Below, piece after piece: positions 15,485-25,900 of a DNA stretch of 64,000 nucleotides. The position numbers and the translations under genes were made by a program. The number at the start of each line of letters is the position of its first letter. Within the stretch, counting starts at the first letter, position 1. Origin of the DNA: Pseudoalteromonas shioyasakiensis (GTDB lineage Bacteria; Pseudomonadota; Gammaproteobacteria; Enterobacterales; Alteromonadaceae); NCBI RefSeq assembly GCF_019134595.1, contig NZ_CP077770.1, positions 2,352,501 through 2,416,500 of the forward strand, given 5' to 3'. The notes below the pieces were generated by a model. It worked only from the letters and a program-made list of their open reading frames with translations, was not told where the DNA came from and searched no databases.

Positions 15485-18400
15485 ATGCTCGCGAAATTTT
15501 TTATCACCGATCAAGACCCAAGCTTAATTGTGAGTGGCGTTTATGATCCAAGTTTAGTTGCTCTTTCTATTGCTACGGCTATTTTTGCTGCTTATTTTTC
15601 GCTTCATATCATTGATTTAGCAAACAGAACACAATTCGATTCATACCGTAAATTAGGCTGTGCGACAGGTGCCTTAGTGATGTCTGGCGGCATTTGGAGT
15701 ATGCACTTTATCGGCATGCTGGCTTTTTCTTTATGCACCACCATAGAGTACGACCCAGCGCTGACATTTTTTTCGTTTATTCCTGCATTTTTAGCCTGCT
15801 ATACCACTTTTTCATTTTTTAAACGAAAAGATCTAAAGCAAATACCAAAAACAATAAAGCTACTAATTGGCTCTGTATTACTTGGCTCTGGCATTGGTGC
15901 GATGCACTATTCAGGCATGGCAGCCATGCAAATGAGCCCTCTTCTTCGTTACGACCCGGCTTGGTTTGCAGCATCAATTTTGGTGGCTGTTGCATTATCT
16001 TTTGTCGGTTTATATACGCGCTTTCACTTAGGTGAGCATTTTAAAAAGCTCACAGTGTTACAAACCCGCGTCACCTGCGCCATTATCTTTGGCTTTGCTG
16101 TGGCAGGTATGCACTACATGGGAATGGCCGCAACACGCTTTGTTGCAACCTCTCCTTTATTATCTGAAAACGTTCAAACGTCGCAACTCACTTTTATAGC
16201 TATAAGCGTTTCATTTGCCACCGTGTTGTTGACTGCTCTGGTTGGCATTATTAATGGCATGGTGCGTTTTCGTTTATTACTAGCAGAAAAATCAGCTGAA
16301 GAGTCGCGCCTAGATGCCATTTTAGGCACTGCAATAGATGGCATCGTAACGATTAATATTCATGGAATTATTCTAAGCTTTAATAAATCCGCAGAAACTA
16401 TTTTTGGTTGGCGCCAAGACGAAGTGCTTGGCAAAAACGTAAAACTATTGATGAACGACGATATTGCCGCACAACACGATGGTTACTTAGCAGATAGTAG
16501 CAGGCACGAAGTCAAAAAAGTTATAGGCGTTAACCGTAATGTATTTGCAAAACATAAAGATGGTCACTTATTCCCGATTCGGTTAGGCCTTGGTGAAGTT
16601 AAACAACCTAACGCAGAGACACTTTTTGTAGGCTTTATAACTGATTTAACTGAGCAACGTGCACTGCAGCAAAGTCTTGAAGAAAAAGAACAACAATACC
16701 GTACCTTAATGAACAATACTCCCGGCGCTGTATTCCGTTGCTTATTAGACGAGCACTGGACAATGAAATTTATAAGCCCGAGTGTTGCTGATTTAACAGG
16801 ATATAGCCCTCAAGAGTTTACCGATGGCACCGTTACATTTGCCCAAATCATCAATAATGATGATGTAGCGCATATTGATGAAGTTATTGAAAAAGCCATA
16901 GCAGAAAAAAACCAATATGCTGTTGAGTACCGTATTCGCCACAGAACTGGGAAAGTTGTCTGGGTTTTAGACCAAGGAACAATTAACGAAAATAGTGATA
17001 CTCAACAAAAGTGGATTGATGGTGTACTCGTTGATATCACTGCTCGTCACGAATATGAAGAATCCCTAAAAAAGGCAAAACAAGAAGCGGAAGCCGCAGC
17101 ACAAGCAAAACAATCATTTATGGCAAATATGAGTCATGAAATTCGCACACCAATGAATGCCATAATCGGCTTTAGCGATATATTAATGGATAGCCCACTC
17201 AGTAAAGAGCAACAAAAACATATTATTACCGTAAATAAATCGGCTCGCTCATTGCTGCATTTACTCAATGAAGTGCTTGACTCTGCAAAATTAGAAAAAG
17301 GCAAACTCGATATTCATGCAGAGCACTTTAACTTACAAGCACTACTAGACAACATCGTATCGACCTTTTGGCTTGAGGCGAAGCGAAAAGATATCCTGCT
17401 TGATTTGATCATCTCTGAAAATATTGCGCCTATTTATATTGGTGACGAGTCTCGTATTCGCCAAGTAATGAATAACCTCATCGGTAATGCGATTAAGTTT
17501 ACAGAGCAAGGCTCTGTGACTATCACTGTGAGCCAAACTCAAAACAAGCAATTGTTTTTCGAAGTGCAAGACAGTGGTATTGGTATAGCCAAGCACCGCT
17601 TAGATGCTATTTTTCAGCCTTTTGAACAAGCCGATGGTACCATGACACGCCGATTTGGTGGCACAGGTCTTGGCACAACTATTAGTAAGCAGCTTGTTGA
17701 ATTAATGGGTGGTTCAATTGGTGCTATCAGTGAAGAAGGCAAAGGCAGCTGCTTCTACTTTACCCTACCATTACAAGAAGGTGATATCAGCCAAGTCGAT
17801 ACCTTAACTTGCAACCAATTAAACTTACCAAAACTTCGCATATTAGTGGTTGATGACATTGAACAAAATGTTGAGCTATTGAACATTTTATTATCGCAAG
17901 CTGGACACACCATCATTACCGCTCAAAATGGCCTTGAAGCCATTGCAGCATTCGAGCAGCAAAGCTTTGATGTGATTTTAATGGATATTCATATGCCGGA
18001 ATGTGACGGCATTACGGCCTGTAAAGAAATCCGTGAAATTGAAAAAGCCAGATGCTTAAAAATTACACCTATCATCGCGTTGACGGCGAGTGTTTTACAA
18101 CAAGATAAAATTACCACAAAACAAGCTGGTATGAATGGCTTTGCAAATAAACCCGTTGATATTAACCAGCTGAACCATGAAATCGCGAAAGTGCTTGGTT
18201 TAGAAGTAAATAAAGTCACTAGTAATAAAAGCGCTGATGAGAAAAAACACATCAACTACGACAAAGGCGTTTTGATGTGGGGAAGCAAAGAAAAGTTAAA
18301 TACGGAAATTGGCTTATTCCTAAGCAATCATCAGCAGAGTATTCTACAACTGAAGGATCAGAAACTCAGCGAACAAGAACAAAAAGCAATTTTGCATACT

Positions 18401-18814
18401 CTAAAAGGAGTCGCAGGTAATTTAGCCCTGGCAAAATTATTATATTTGTTATCAAACGCTGAGAAAGAACGTGAAAAGGAAAGCTTCCCTACACTCATTG
18501 CCGAGTGCGAACAGGAATGGCAAACGCTGATTGCATTGCTTGCAGAGCAGCAACAACCTAGTTCAAATCAGCAACCTATACTCGAAACGTCGTTGGGCGC
18601 ATTTATTAACCAAATAGAGGCACTGCAAGCGCAAGCTGAGCATGCAGAAATAGACGATGATTTATTAAGCCTGGTGCAATCCCAAGCACCGGCAACCTAC
18701 CAAGATCAGGTTGTTGAAATTTGTGCGCATTTTGAAAACTTTGACTTTGATGCAGCAAGCACTGCTTTATCAGCTTTAAAGCATACTCTCCAAGCTGCTA
18801 AGGAACACGTATGA
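15485..18814 (+). CDS. MHYT-PAS hybrid sensor histidine kinase with REC and HPt
   Basis: Large inner-membrane hybrid kinase (1109 residues from ATG 15485). A seven-helix MHYT sensor covers about 20-265 with three copies of the motif (WSMHFIGM, GAMHYSGM, AGMHYMGM), thought to bind a metal and sense O2, CO or NO. Two PAS domains follow (about 272-391 and 402-521), then HisKA with phospho-His H551 (MSHEIRTP), an HATPase domain with GTGLGT, a receiver with D834, and an HPt domain with H971 (LHTLKGVAGN). A GTG at 15413 could add 24 residues but neither start has a clear Shine-Dalgarno. The stop overlaps the next gene's start by 4 bp, so the HD-GYP protein is its likely phosphotransfer partner. Confidence 0.92.
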   Translation: MLAKFFITDQDPSLIVSGVYDPSLVALSIATAIFAAYFSLHIIDLANRTQFDSYRKLGCATGALVMSGGIWSMHFIGMLAFSLCTTIEYDPALTFFSFIPAFLACYTTFSFFKRKDLKQIPKTIKLLIGSVLLGSGIGAMHYSGMAAMQMSPLLRYDPAWFAASILVAVALSFVGLYTRFHLGEHFKKLTVLQTRVTCAIIFGFAVAGMHYMGMAATRFVATSPLLSENVQTSQLTFIAISVSFATVLLTALVGIINGMVRFRLLLAEKSAEESRLDAILGTAIDGIVTINIHGIILSFNKSAETIFGWRQDEVLGKNVKLLMNDDIAAQHDGYLADSSRHEVKKVIGVNRNVFAKHKDGHLFPIRLGLGEVKQPNAETLFVGFITDLTEQRALQQSLEEKEQQYRTLMNNTPGAVFRCLLDEHWTMKFISPSVADLTGYSPQEFTDGTVTFAQIINNDDVAHIDEVIEKAIAEKNQYAVEYRIRHRTGKVVWVLDQGTINENSDTQQKWIDGVLVDITARHEYEESLKKAKQEAEAAAQAKQSFMANMSHEIRTPMNAIIGFSDILMDSPLSKEQQKHIITVNKSARSLLHLLNEVLDSAKLEKGKLDIHAEHFNLQALLDNIVSTFWLEAKRKDILLDLIISENIAPIYIGDESRIRQVMNNLIGNAIKFTEQGSVTITVSQTQNKQLFFEVQDSGIGIAKHRLDAIFQPFEQADGTMTRRFGGTGLGTTISKQLVELMGGSIGAISEEGKGSCFYFTLPLQEGDISQVDTLTCNQLNLPKLRILVVDDIEQNVELLNILLSQAGHTIITAQNGLEAIAAFEQQSFDVILMDIHMPECDGITACKEIREIEKARCLKITPIIALTASVLQQDKITTKQAGMNGFANKPVDINQLNHEIAKVLGLEVNKVTSNKSADEKKHINYDKGVLMWGSKEKLNTEIGLFLSNHQQSILQLKDQKLSEQEQKAILHTLKGVAGNLALAKLLYLLSNAEKEREKESFPTLIAECEQEWQTLIALLAEQQQPSSNQQPILETSLGAFINQIEALQAQAEHAEIDDDLLSLVQSQAPATYQDQVVEICAHFENFDFDAASTALSALKHTLQAAKEHV

Positions 18815-19800
18815 CGCAAATCTCAGAACGTGCAAGAATTTTGGTCGTCGATGATGAACCAGCCAATTTAAAAGTGATCCGTGAAGTACTCGCTAATGAT
18901 TATCGCTTATCATTTGCAAAATCTGGCGAGCTTGCTCTTCAGCTTATTGAGAACGAACCTCCTAAATTGATTTTGCTCGATATTATGATGCCAGATATGA
19001 GCGGCTTTGAAGTTTGTAAAGTATTGAAAGCAAATCCTAAAACCGCTCATATTCCTGTTATCTTTGTTACCGCACTTTCCCATGAGCAGGATGAGTCTGA
19101 AGGCTTTGCTCTAGGTGCAGTCGATTATATTACCAAACCAATTAGCCCTGCGATTGTCAGGGCGCGGGTTAAAAATCATTTATCTTTAGTGCAAGCTGAG
19201 CAACTGCAATTAGCCCATATTGATTTGATCCAACGTTTAGGCCGCGCTGCAGAATACAAAGACACCGACACCGGTGAGCACATTGCAAGAATGAGCCGCT
19301 ACAGTAAAGTACTCGCCCTTGCCTATGGCATGAGCGAGTACGAGGCAGAGCAGCTTAAACAGGCAGCGCCGATGCATGACGTTGGTAAGATAGGCATTCC
19401 TGATTCAGTACTATTAAAGCCTGGTCGCTTAAACGAAAACGAATACGAGCACATGAAACAGCATGCCTTAATCGGTGCGAAAATTTTAGAGAACTCAACT
19501 TCGCCGCTATTACAGCTTGCTCATAAGCTTGCCCTTGAACACCATGAAAAGTGGGATGGTACGGGTTATCCGTATGGCCTGAAATGCGAAGAGATCAGTA
19601 TTGAAGGGCGTATTGTCACAATTGCTGACGTGTTTGATGCATTAACATCAAAACGCCCTTATAAAAAAGCGTGGTCGGTTGAAGAAGCCCTCGACTTATT
19701 AAAAGATGAGGCAGGTAAGCATTTTGATCCGCAATTAGTTGATTTATTTATTGGCCAAATAGATAGCATTATAGAAATCAAAAACACTTATACTAGCTAA
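18811..19800 (+). CDS. Response regulator with HD-GYP c-di-GMP phosphodiesterase output
   Basis: A 329-residue cytoplasmic regulator. The receiver domain spans 1-125 (acidic residues in VVDDEP, phospho-acceptor D57 in LLDIMMP, K near 109). The HD-GYP domain spans about 140-325 with HD at 189-190 (MHDVGKIGIP), HHEKWDGTGYP at 244-254 and the later IVTIADVFDALTS. All family motifs are present, so cyclic di-GMP hydrolysis is expected. Start ATG overlaps the kinase stop by 4 bp (ATGA), which implies translational coupling. It presumably lowers c-di-GMP on a signal from the MHYT kinase; the signal itself is unknown. Confidence 0.94.
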   Translation: MTQISERARILVVDDEPANLKVIREVLANDYRLSFAKSGELALQLIENEPPKLILLDIMMPDMSGFEVCKVLKANPKTAHIPVIFVTALSHEQDESEGFALGAVDYITKPISPAIVRARVKNHLSLVQAEQLQLAHIDLIQRLGRAAEYKDTDTGEHIARMSRYSKVLALAYGMSEYEAEQLKQAAPMHDVGKIGIPDSVLLKPGRLNENEYEHMKQHALIGAKILENSTSPLLQLAHKLALEHHEKWDGTGYPYGLKCEEISIEGRIVTIADVFDALTSKRPYKKAWSVEEALDLLKDEAGKHFDPQLVDLFIGQIDSIIEIKNTYTS

Positions 19801-19809
19801 TGACGAATT

Positions 19810-19835
19810 AAAGGTCTCATTTGAGGCCTTTTTTA
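19810..19835 (+). terminator. Rho-independent terminator after the HD-GYP gene
   Basis: AAAGGTCTCA / TGAGGCCTTT stem (one G.T pair), 2-nt loop and a T run. It overlaps the last codons of the convergent VOC-protein gene. Confidence 0.7.
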
Positions 19836-20209
19836 ATTGCATCATAATCATGAGAAGTTATTTCATGGCTATTACCTGCACAATCTTTAAAATACATTGA
19901 ATAAGTAACACCGTGATCGGCAACAATTGTTTTAATATCAAATTGAGCTAGATGCTCAAGCCACGCTAAAAACTGTGCTGCATTTGCGCCAAAGGCAATA
20001 CCTTTGCTTCTACCCTCAGCTTCAAACAATGCTAAACGAATTGTTTTTGCTTGGTCTTCTAAAGTTAAAGGCCCTTTTCCTTCATCCCAAAAAGCAAGCT
20101 CTGGTACTACACTAAAACCGAGCACTTGTTGATACCACTTTAGCGCAGTCGATAAATCATCAACATTTAAGTGGCAATGATCAACACCACATAAAGATGG
20201 AATAGCCAT
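19817..20209 (-). CDS. VOC-family (glyoxalase-fold) protein
   Basis: A 130-residue vicinal-oxygen-chelate protein. Features seen: an opening DHCHLNVDDLSTALKWYQQVLGF (metal-ligand histidine and a helix typical of the fold), a central strand-helix repeat and a closing YFKDCAGNSHEITSHDYD with a conserved glutamate ligand. Family members range from glyoxalases to dioxygenases and resistance proteins, so the substrate cannot be assigned. The start is ATG 20209, one base after the upstream gene's stop (GGTGAGTAATATG), with GGTGAG as ribosome-binding site. Confidence 0.85.
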   Translation of the reverse strand: MAIPSLCGVDHCHLNVDDLSTALKWYQQVLGFSVVPELAFWDEGKGPLTLEDQAKTIRLALFEAEGRSKGIAFGANAAQFLAWLEHLAQFDIKTIVADHGVTYSMYFKDCAGNSHEITSHDYDAIKKGLK

Positions 20210-20210
20210 A

Positions 20211-20858
20211 TTACTCACCAATTTCGGTTTTTAACTGCTCTAAAAATTCAAGCATGTAAGCTGTGCGTCGTTTGGCTTCATCTTTCGCTGATGGCGTGTT
20301 CATACTCTCGCTAATGTGTAATAACTTAATGAAAAAATGATCAAGGGTGTATTTTGTATCGTCAGGTTCGCGGTTTAAACAAAATGGATCGTCTTTATGA
20401 TACAGATAGCGACCAATTGAGCCCCCTACTTTCATGCAGCGACTCACACCAATTGCACCTAATGCATCCATTCGATCTGCATCTTGCACTATTTGCGCTT
20501 CAACACTTTCTACTTTGATATTGGCACTAAAGCTATGTGCCGCAATAGCATGATGAATAGCGCTAAAATACTGCTCAGGATAATTAATTGAAGCTAAAAA
20601 GCTTAACGCCTTGTCTGCAGCCATGGTTGATGCTTTTGCCCGATCGGGGTGGTTTTTAGCAACCGCAACACAATCATGTAACCAAGCTGCGGGTAACACC
20701 ACAGCCATTTCTGCCTGCTCGGCAATACATAATTGTTTTGCAACCCTCACGACTCGCTCAATATGACTAATATCGTGTGCGACATCGGCATGGAGTAAAG
20801 ACAAAATAAAGTCTCGACACTGAGTTTCTAACGCTGCAAAGTCTATTTCTGGCTGCAT
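20211..20858 (-). CDS. HD-domain phosphohydrolase (YedJ-like)
   Basis: A 215-residue soluble HD-superfamily hydrolase. Metal-binding motifs in order: HDISHIERV (first H), WLHDCVAVAKNHPDR (HD), and VQDADRMDALGAIGVSR (last D), the order seen in YedJ-type proteins. The likely activity is hydrolysis of a nucleotide or other phosphate ester, but the substrate is not known. First gene of a two-gene operon with the VOC protein, whose start lies one base past this stop. Confidence 0.87.
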   Translation of the reverse strand: MQPEIDFAALETQCRDFILSLLHADVAHDISHIERVVRVAKQLCIAEQAEMAVVLPAAWLHDCVAVAKNHPDRAKASTMAADKALSFLASINYPEQYFSAIHHAIAAHSFSANIKVESVEAQIVQDADRMDALGAIGVSRCMKVGGSIGRYLYHKDDPFCLNREPDDTKYTLDHFFIKLLHISESMNTPSAKDEAKRRTAYMLEFLEQLKTEIGE

Positions 20859-20993
20859 ATACTAGCTATCACCATTAACTGATTGAAATTATGCTTACTT
20901 TAGCGTGGTTGCTGGATTTGTTCAAAACATTCATTGTATGTTTGCCACTGCTTCATTAAACTATGCCCCCTTTTGTTTGACGCGAGAATCCCT

Positions 20994-22184
20994 ATGTCAT
21001 CTGCTATTTACCTGCAAGCTGGACGAGAAAAATCATTAAAAAGAAAACATCCTTGGGTGTTCTCAAAAGCCATTAAAAAAGTAAAAGGTAAGCCAGGCCT
21101 AGGTGATACTGTCACTATCTATGACAATGACGGCAAGTTTTTAGCGATTGCAGCTTACAGCCCGCAGTCGCAAATTCGCGCTCGCGTATGGAGCTTCGAT
21201 CAAAACGAAATCATTGACCAGGCATTTTTTGTAAAACGTCTACGCCGTGCCTATGATGCGCGCGAACAGGTGATCAGCGAAGGCGGTTTAACGGGTTTTC
21301 GTTTAAGCGCTGCTGAGTCTGACTACTTGCCAGGCATCACTATCGATAAATTTGATAATGTACTGGTGTGCCAACTACTAAGTGCCGGTGCAGAGCGTCA
21401 TAAAGGTGAAATTGTTGGCGCACTTATGACTATTTTCCCAGGCTGCGATATTTATGAGCGATCAGATGTTGATGTTCGTACCAAAGAAGGCCTTGAGCCA
21501 ATCAAGGGCCTACTTTGGGGGAAGGAGCCAACAGCGCCAGTCATCATTAAAGAAAATGGCTTAAAACTCGAAGTAGACATTCTTGAAGGCCACAAAACAG
21601 GCTTTTACTTAGACCAACGTGATAGCCGTGCAGCCCTTGAGCGCTTTGTTAAAGACAAAACCGTATTAAACTGCTTTAGCTACACAGGTACTTTCTCGCT
21701 TTATGCTTTGCGTGGTGGTTGTAAACACGTTACTAACGTCGATGTATCACAGCCAGCGCTCGAAACTGCAAAGCGTAACGTTGAGCATAACAACCTTGAT
21801 TTATCTAAAATTGATTTCGTGAAACAAGACGTTTTTAAGTTGTTGCGCCAATACCGTGATGAAGGTGTGCAATTTGATACTATTGTTATGGACCCACCAA
21901 AATTTGCTGACAACAAAGCGCAGTTAACGGGTGCATGCCGTGGTTATAAAGATATTAATATGATTGCGATGCAAATCTTAAAACCAGGTGGAACCTTACT
22001 TACCTTCTCGTGCTCTGGATTAATGGAACAAAATTTATTTCAAAAAGTGGTAGCGGATGCTGCCCTTGATGCAGGTAAAGACTTATTAATTATGGAGCGA
22101 CTAAACCAAGCTGCCGACCACCCAATTGCTGGCAGCTACCCAGAAGGCTTTTATCTTAAAGGCCTGATCTGTAAAGTTTACTAA
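20994..22184 (+). CDS. rlmI: 23S rRNA m5C1962 methyltransferase
   Basis: SAM-dependent enzyme that methylates C1962 of 23S rRNA. The 396-residue product matches E. coli RlmI in length and layout: N-terminal PUA-like RNA-binding domain ([15 protein letters not shown]), EEHG-type central sheet, the Rossmann SAM-binding segment ([15 protein letters not shown]), the [10 protein letters not shown] motif IV and the catalytic TFSCSGLM cysteine. Start ATG 20994 has GAGA upstream and aligns with the family N-terminus; the frame is open from 20934 with 20 unrelated residues. Its 3' end overlaps the convergent PilZ gene by 4 bp. Confidence 0.96.
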   Translation: MSSAIYLQAGREKSLKRKHPWVFSKAIKKVKGKPGLGDTVTIYDNDGKFLAIAAYSPQSQIRARVWSFDQNEIIDQAFFVKRLRRAYDAREQVISEGGLTGFRLSAAESDYLPGITIDKFDNVLVCQLLSAGAERHKGEIVGALMTIFPGCDIYERSDVDVRTKEGLEPIKGLLWGKEPTAPVIIKENGLKLEVDILEGHKTGFYLDQRDSRAALERFVKDKTVLNCFSYTGTFSLYALRGGCKHVTNVDVSQPALETAKRNVEHNNLDLSKIDFVKQDVFKLLRQYRDEGVQFDTIVMDPPKFADNKAQLTGACRGYKDINMIAMQILKPGGTLLTFSCSGLMEQNLFQKVVADAALDAGKDLLIMERLNQAADHPIAGSYPEGFYLKGLICKVY

Positions 22185-22477
22185 TTAAAATTTACAATTT
22201 CTAAACCGGCACTCAAGGAGCCATCTTGCTCCTTGGTTGCTCGTATAACACGGGCTGTTGCATCAAATGAAGTAATCGCCGTGCTAGTCGAAGCAATTAA
22301 CACCCGATAAAGACTGCCTATTTCTAAAACTTCATCAAGGTGAATTGCCAGCCCTGTTGCACTTAAATCAGTGCACATTGCCTGAATTTCTTCGCCATTA
22401 ACAACATCTAATGGGATTAGTTTTGCAGGGGTATGAATTTGCATGCGGCGAAAGTCGCGTTTCTCCTCATGAAACAT
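22181..22477 (-). CDS. PilZ-domain protein
   Basis: A 98-residue single-domain PilZ protein, predicted to bind cyclic di-GMP. The two binding motifs are present: RxxxR at the N-terminus (KRDFRRM) and DxSxxG ([10 protein letters not shown]) about 25 residues later. ATG 22477 is preceded by AGGAGG at good distance, and that Shine-Dalgarno overlaps the stop codon of the upstream receiver gene. Third gene of hrpA-REC-PilZ. Target process (motility, adhesion) not visible. Confidence 0.92.
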   Translation of the reverse strand: MFHEEKRDFRRMQIHTPAKLIPLDVVNGEEIQAMCTDLSATGLAIHLDEVLEIGSLYRVLIASTSTAITSFDATARVIRATKEQDGSLSAGLEIVNFN

Positions 22478-22485
22478 ATGGCCTC

Positions 22486-22956
22486 CTATACCAGTGTTTT
22501 TATTTTCTCTATTAATGTTTTAACAGAAAAAGGCTTCACTACATAGGCGTCACACCCGGCATCAAACCCTGCTTTTTGTTCAAGCTCGGTTTCAAGCCCA
22601 GACACCATGACAACAGGAATTTGCGCTGTTTCTGGAGTGTTTTTTAGTAAGCGGCACGTATCATAACCATCTAAGCCCGGCATACAAACATCTAGTAGTA
22701 TAGCATCTGGCGGCTCTGCAATGGCTGAAGTTAAACACGATGCGCCTGAGTTTGCATAACTTAATGAAAACTCATCTCCAAGGCTTGCTTTGAGCATTTC
22801 AAAATTAAAATATTCATCATCGACGACCAAAATAGTTGGTCGCGGTCGATTTACCGTACGCTCAGAAACTGAGATAGGTCTTTCCTTTTCAATGCCCACA
22901 TAATCTCCTTTTAGCACCAGTGTTTGTAACTTACAGCAAGGAGGCGTAAACCTCAT
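22486..22956 (-). CDS. Single-domain response regulator (REC only)
   Basis: A CheY-like receiver with no output domain: acidic pocket VVDDEYFN, phospho-acceptor in ILLDVCMPG, conserved T/S (MVSG) and K in VVKPFS. Length is 156 residues from ATG 22956 (AAGGA 7 nt upstream). Alternatively it is 137 residues from GTG 22899, which has a better Shine-Dalgarno (AAAAGGAG); the first 19 residues (with two cysteines) fit no receiver fold, so the GTG may be the true start. It lies 16 bp after hrpA and 8 bp before the PilZ gene. No cognate kinase adjoins it. Confidence 0.9.
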   Translation of the reverse strand: MRFTPPCCKLQTLVLKGDYVGIEKERPISVSERTVNRPRPTILVVDDEYFNFEMLKASLGDEFSLSYANSGASCLTSAIAEPPDAILLDVCMPGLDGYDTCRLLKNTPETAQIPVVMVSGLETELEQKAGFDAGCDAYVVKPFSVKTLIEKIKTLV

Positions 22957-22972
22957 TGCTCATTCCTTAGTA

Positions 22973-25900
22973 TTATAACTCACATTCTTTAATTGCGTTT
23001 AAAACACGTTTAGCAGATACAGGATAAGGCGTCCCTAGTGTTTGTGCAAATAAAGAAACACGTAACTCCTGTTGCATCCAAAATATCGCACTGATCTCTT
23101 CAGGAGTTGGCATACCCTTAGGAATTTTATTCGCTAATTTTTGATATTGCTCAGCTACTTTTTCAAGCTCAAGCACACACAACCTATCACGGTTAGGATC
23201 AACAGGGAGCTTTTCTAAGCGGCGCTCAATGGCTTTTAAGTAACGAATTAAATCTGTCATTTTTGCTGCGCCGTGCTGGCTAACAAAGCCTTTGAACACT
23301 AAGCTTTGTAACTGTGATTTAATATCACCGTGCGCTGTTATCATGGTTAAATCAACGCGTCCTTTCATACGTTTATTTAACCCATGAGCAATACTCAACA
23401 CTTGTTCTACTTGGGTAGCGATCTCAACAACCGTATCACCAAGCTCACCGCGAATTTGCTCTTTCGCTTTTTCAAACGCATCTGCAGTGCGAATATTGCC
23501 ATATTTAATTAATAAGCTATCGACGGCAGCAGCAATACAGTCATCAATTAAGTCATTGACCTTACCAAACGGATTAAAGTACAAACCTAATTTAGATTTG
23601 TTCGGTAAGTTTTGTTGTAAATACTTAATCGGTGATGGCACGTTTAATAACACTAAGCGGCGTAAACCTTGTTGGTGAGCCTGCTGTGCTTTGTGTTCAT
23701 TATCAAATAACTCAACCGCGGCTGAGTCTTTTTTATCCACCAGCGCTGGAAACGCCTTAATCTCATATTGGCCTTGTTTTTTCACGTAAGAACTTGGTAG
23801 TTCACCAAAACTCCACTCGGTCAAATCAGCTTTTTCTATGCCTTTGTCGGCTACTTTCGATAAGGTATCCGTTACCTTGCCTTGTAACTGGGCTTTTAAC
23901 TTAGATAGATTTAAACCACGAGCGAGTAACTTATCGTGTTCATCGCGTACTTCAAACTGTAAGCGTAAATGCGGTGCAAGAGTTGATAAATCCCATGCAT
24001 CAGGCTCAACACGCACTCCTGTCATGCGCAATAAACGCGTGCTAATTGCATCAATTAGGTTACCTTGCATCGGCTCAATTGCAGCGAGTACCGCATCGGC
24101 GTAGTTTGGCGCAGGCACAAAGTTGCGACGAATTGTTTTTGGTAGCGACTTGATAAGCGCACAAATTAACTCATGCCTAAATGCAGGAATATGCCAATCA
24201 AAACCGGTTTCTTGTACTTGGTTTAACAGCGCTACTGGAATTTGTACCGCAACACCATCAACGGCTTGCCCTGGATCAAAGTGATATGCCAGTGGTAATA
24301 GCAAGTTTTCTTGCTGCCATGTATCTGGGTAATCGAACTCGGTAACATGATCGGCACCATGCTGCATTAACTCTTCTCGAGACATATGCAAAAAGCGCTT
24401 ATCTTTTTGTTTTTGCCCTTTCCACCACTTATTAAACGCGGCACGATTATTTACATCTTGCGGAATTTTCTTGTCGTAGAATTCAAATAAGGTTTGTTCA
24501 TCAACCAAGATATCTCGGCGACGAGATTTATTTTCAAGAACTTGAATATCTTCTATTAACTCTTGGTTATATTGTAAAAATCCTTCATTTTGACCCAGCT
24601 CTTGCTCTACCAAGGCGGTGCGAATAAATAACTCGCGACTTACTTTCGGATCAATATTGCTATAAACACAGCGGCGCTTATTAACAATTAATAGGCCATA
24701 CAAGGTTTGCTGTTCAAACGCGATAACTGCACCCGGCTTTTTCTCCCAGTGCGGTTCGCTGTAGCTACGCTTTACTAAATGCTGTGCAAAGCCTTCAACC
24801 CATTTTAGGTCTATGCGCGCGTTGATGCGAGCATAAAGCTTACTGGTCTCAACAAGCTCTGCCGACATGATCCATTTTGGGCTCTTTTTAAATAATCCTG
24901 AGCCTGGGAAAATATGGAACTGGCTGTTGCGTGCGCCTTTATAAATTTGTTTTTCATCTTTAAAACCAATATGACTTAACATACCGCTTAATAAAGATTG
25001 ATGAATTCGCTCGCTATCAGCAACATTGGTAGTAGCCTTCATGCCCATTTCATTACATACCGTTGATAGCTGATAAACAATATCTTGCCATTCGCGGATC
25101 CGCATATAGGCCAAAAAGTCCTTTTGGCATAACTTTCTAAATTGGCTATTGCTCAATTCAGATTGCTGCTCTTCAAGGTAATTCCACAGATTTAAAAAGG
25201 CGATAAAGTCTGAATCAGGGTCATCAAAACGGCCATGCTTTTCATCCGCTGCACCGCGTTTTTCTTGTGGTCGCTCTCTTGGGTCTTGAATCGACAATGC
25301 CGCAACTATAATAATCACTTCACGTAGTGCACCTAAGCCATCGGCAGTCAGCACCATTTTAGCTAACCGTGGATCAACCGGTAAACGACTTAAGCTTCTG
25401 CCTGATTTAGTAAGCTCAGTCTTTTTGTGACGTTTAGCTGGCTTAATTGCTTCGAGTTCTTCAAGTAGCGTTAAACCATCGTTGATATTTCGGCTATCCG
25501 GCGCTTGCACGAACGGGAACTGCTGCATGTCGCCAAGCCCTAAACCAAGCATTTGCAAAATAACAGAAGCTAAGTTGGTACGTAATATTTCAGGGTCGGT
25601 AAACTCTGGGCGCGAGTTAAAGTCTTCTTCGCTATATAAACGAATACAGATACCCGCTTCAATACGACCACAGCGGCCTTTTCGCTGATTGGCACTGGCT
25701 TGTGAAATTGGCTCAATCGGTAATCGTTGTACCTTGGTACGATAGCTATAACGGCTGATGCGCGCGGTACCAGGATCGATAACATAGCGAATACCCGGCA
25801 CCGTTAGTGATGTTTCAGCCACGTTGGTGGCTAAAATAATATGACGGCGGCTGTGCGGCGCAAAAATTCGGTTTTGTTCTGCGTTTGATAAACGCGAATA

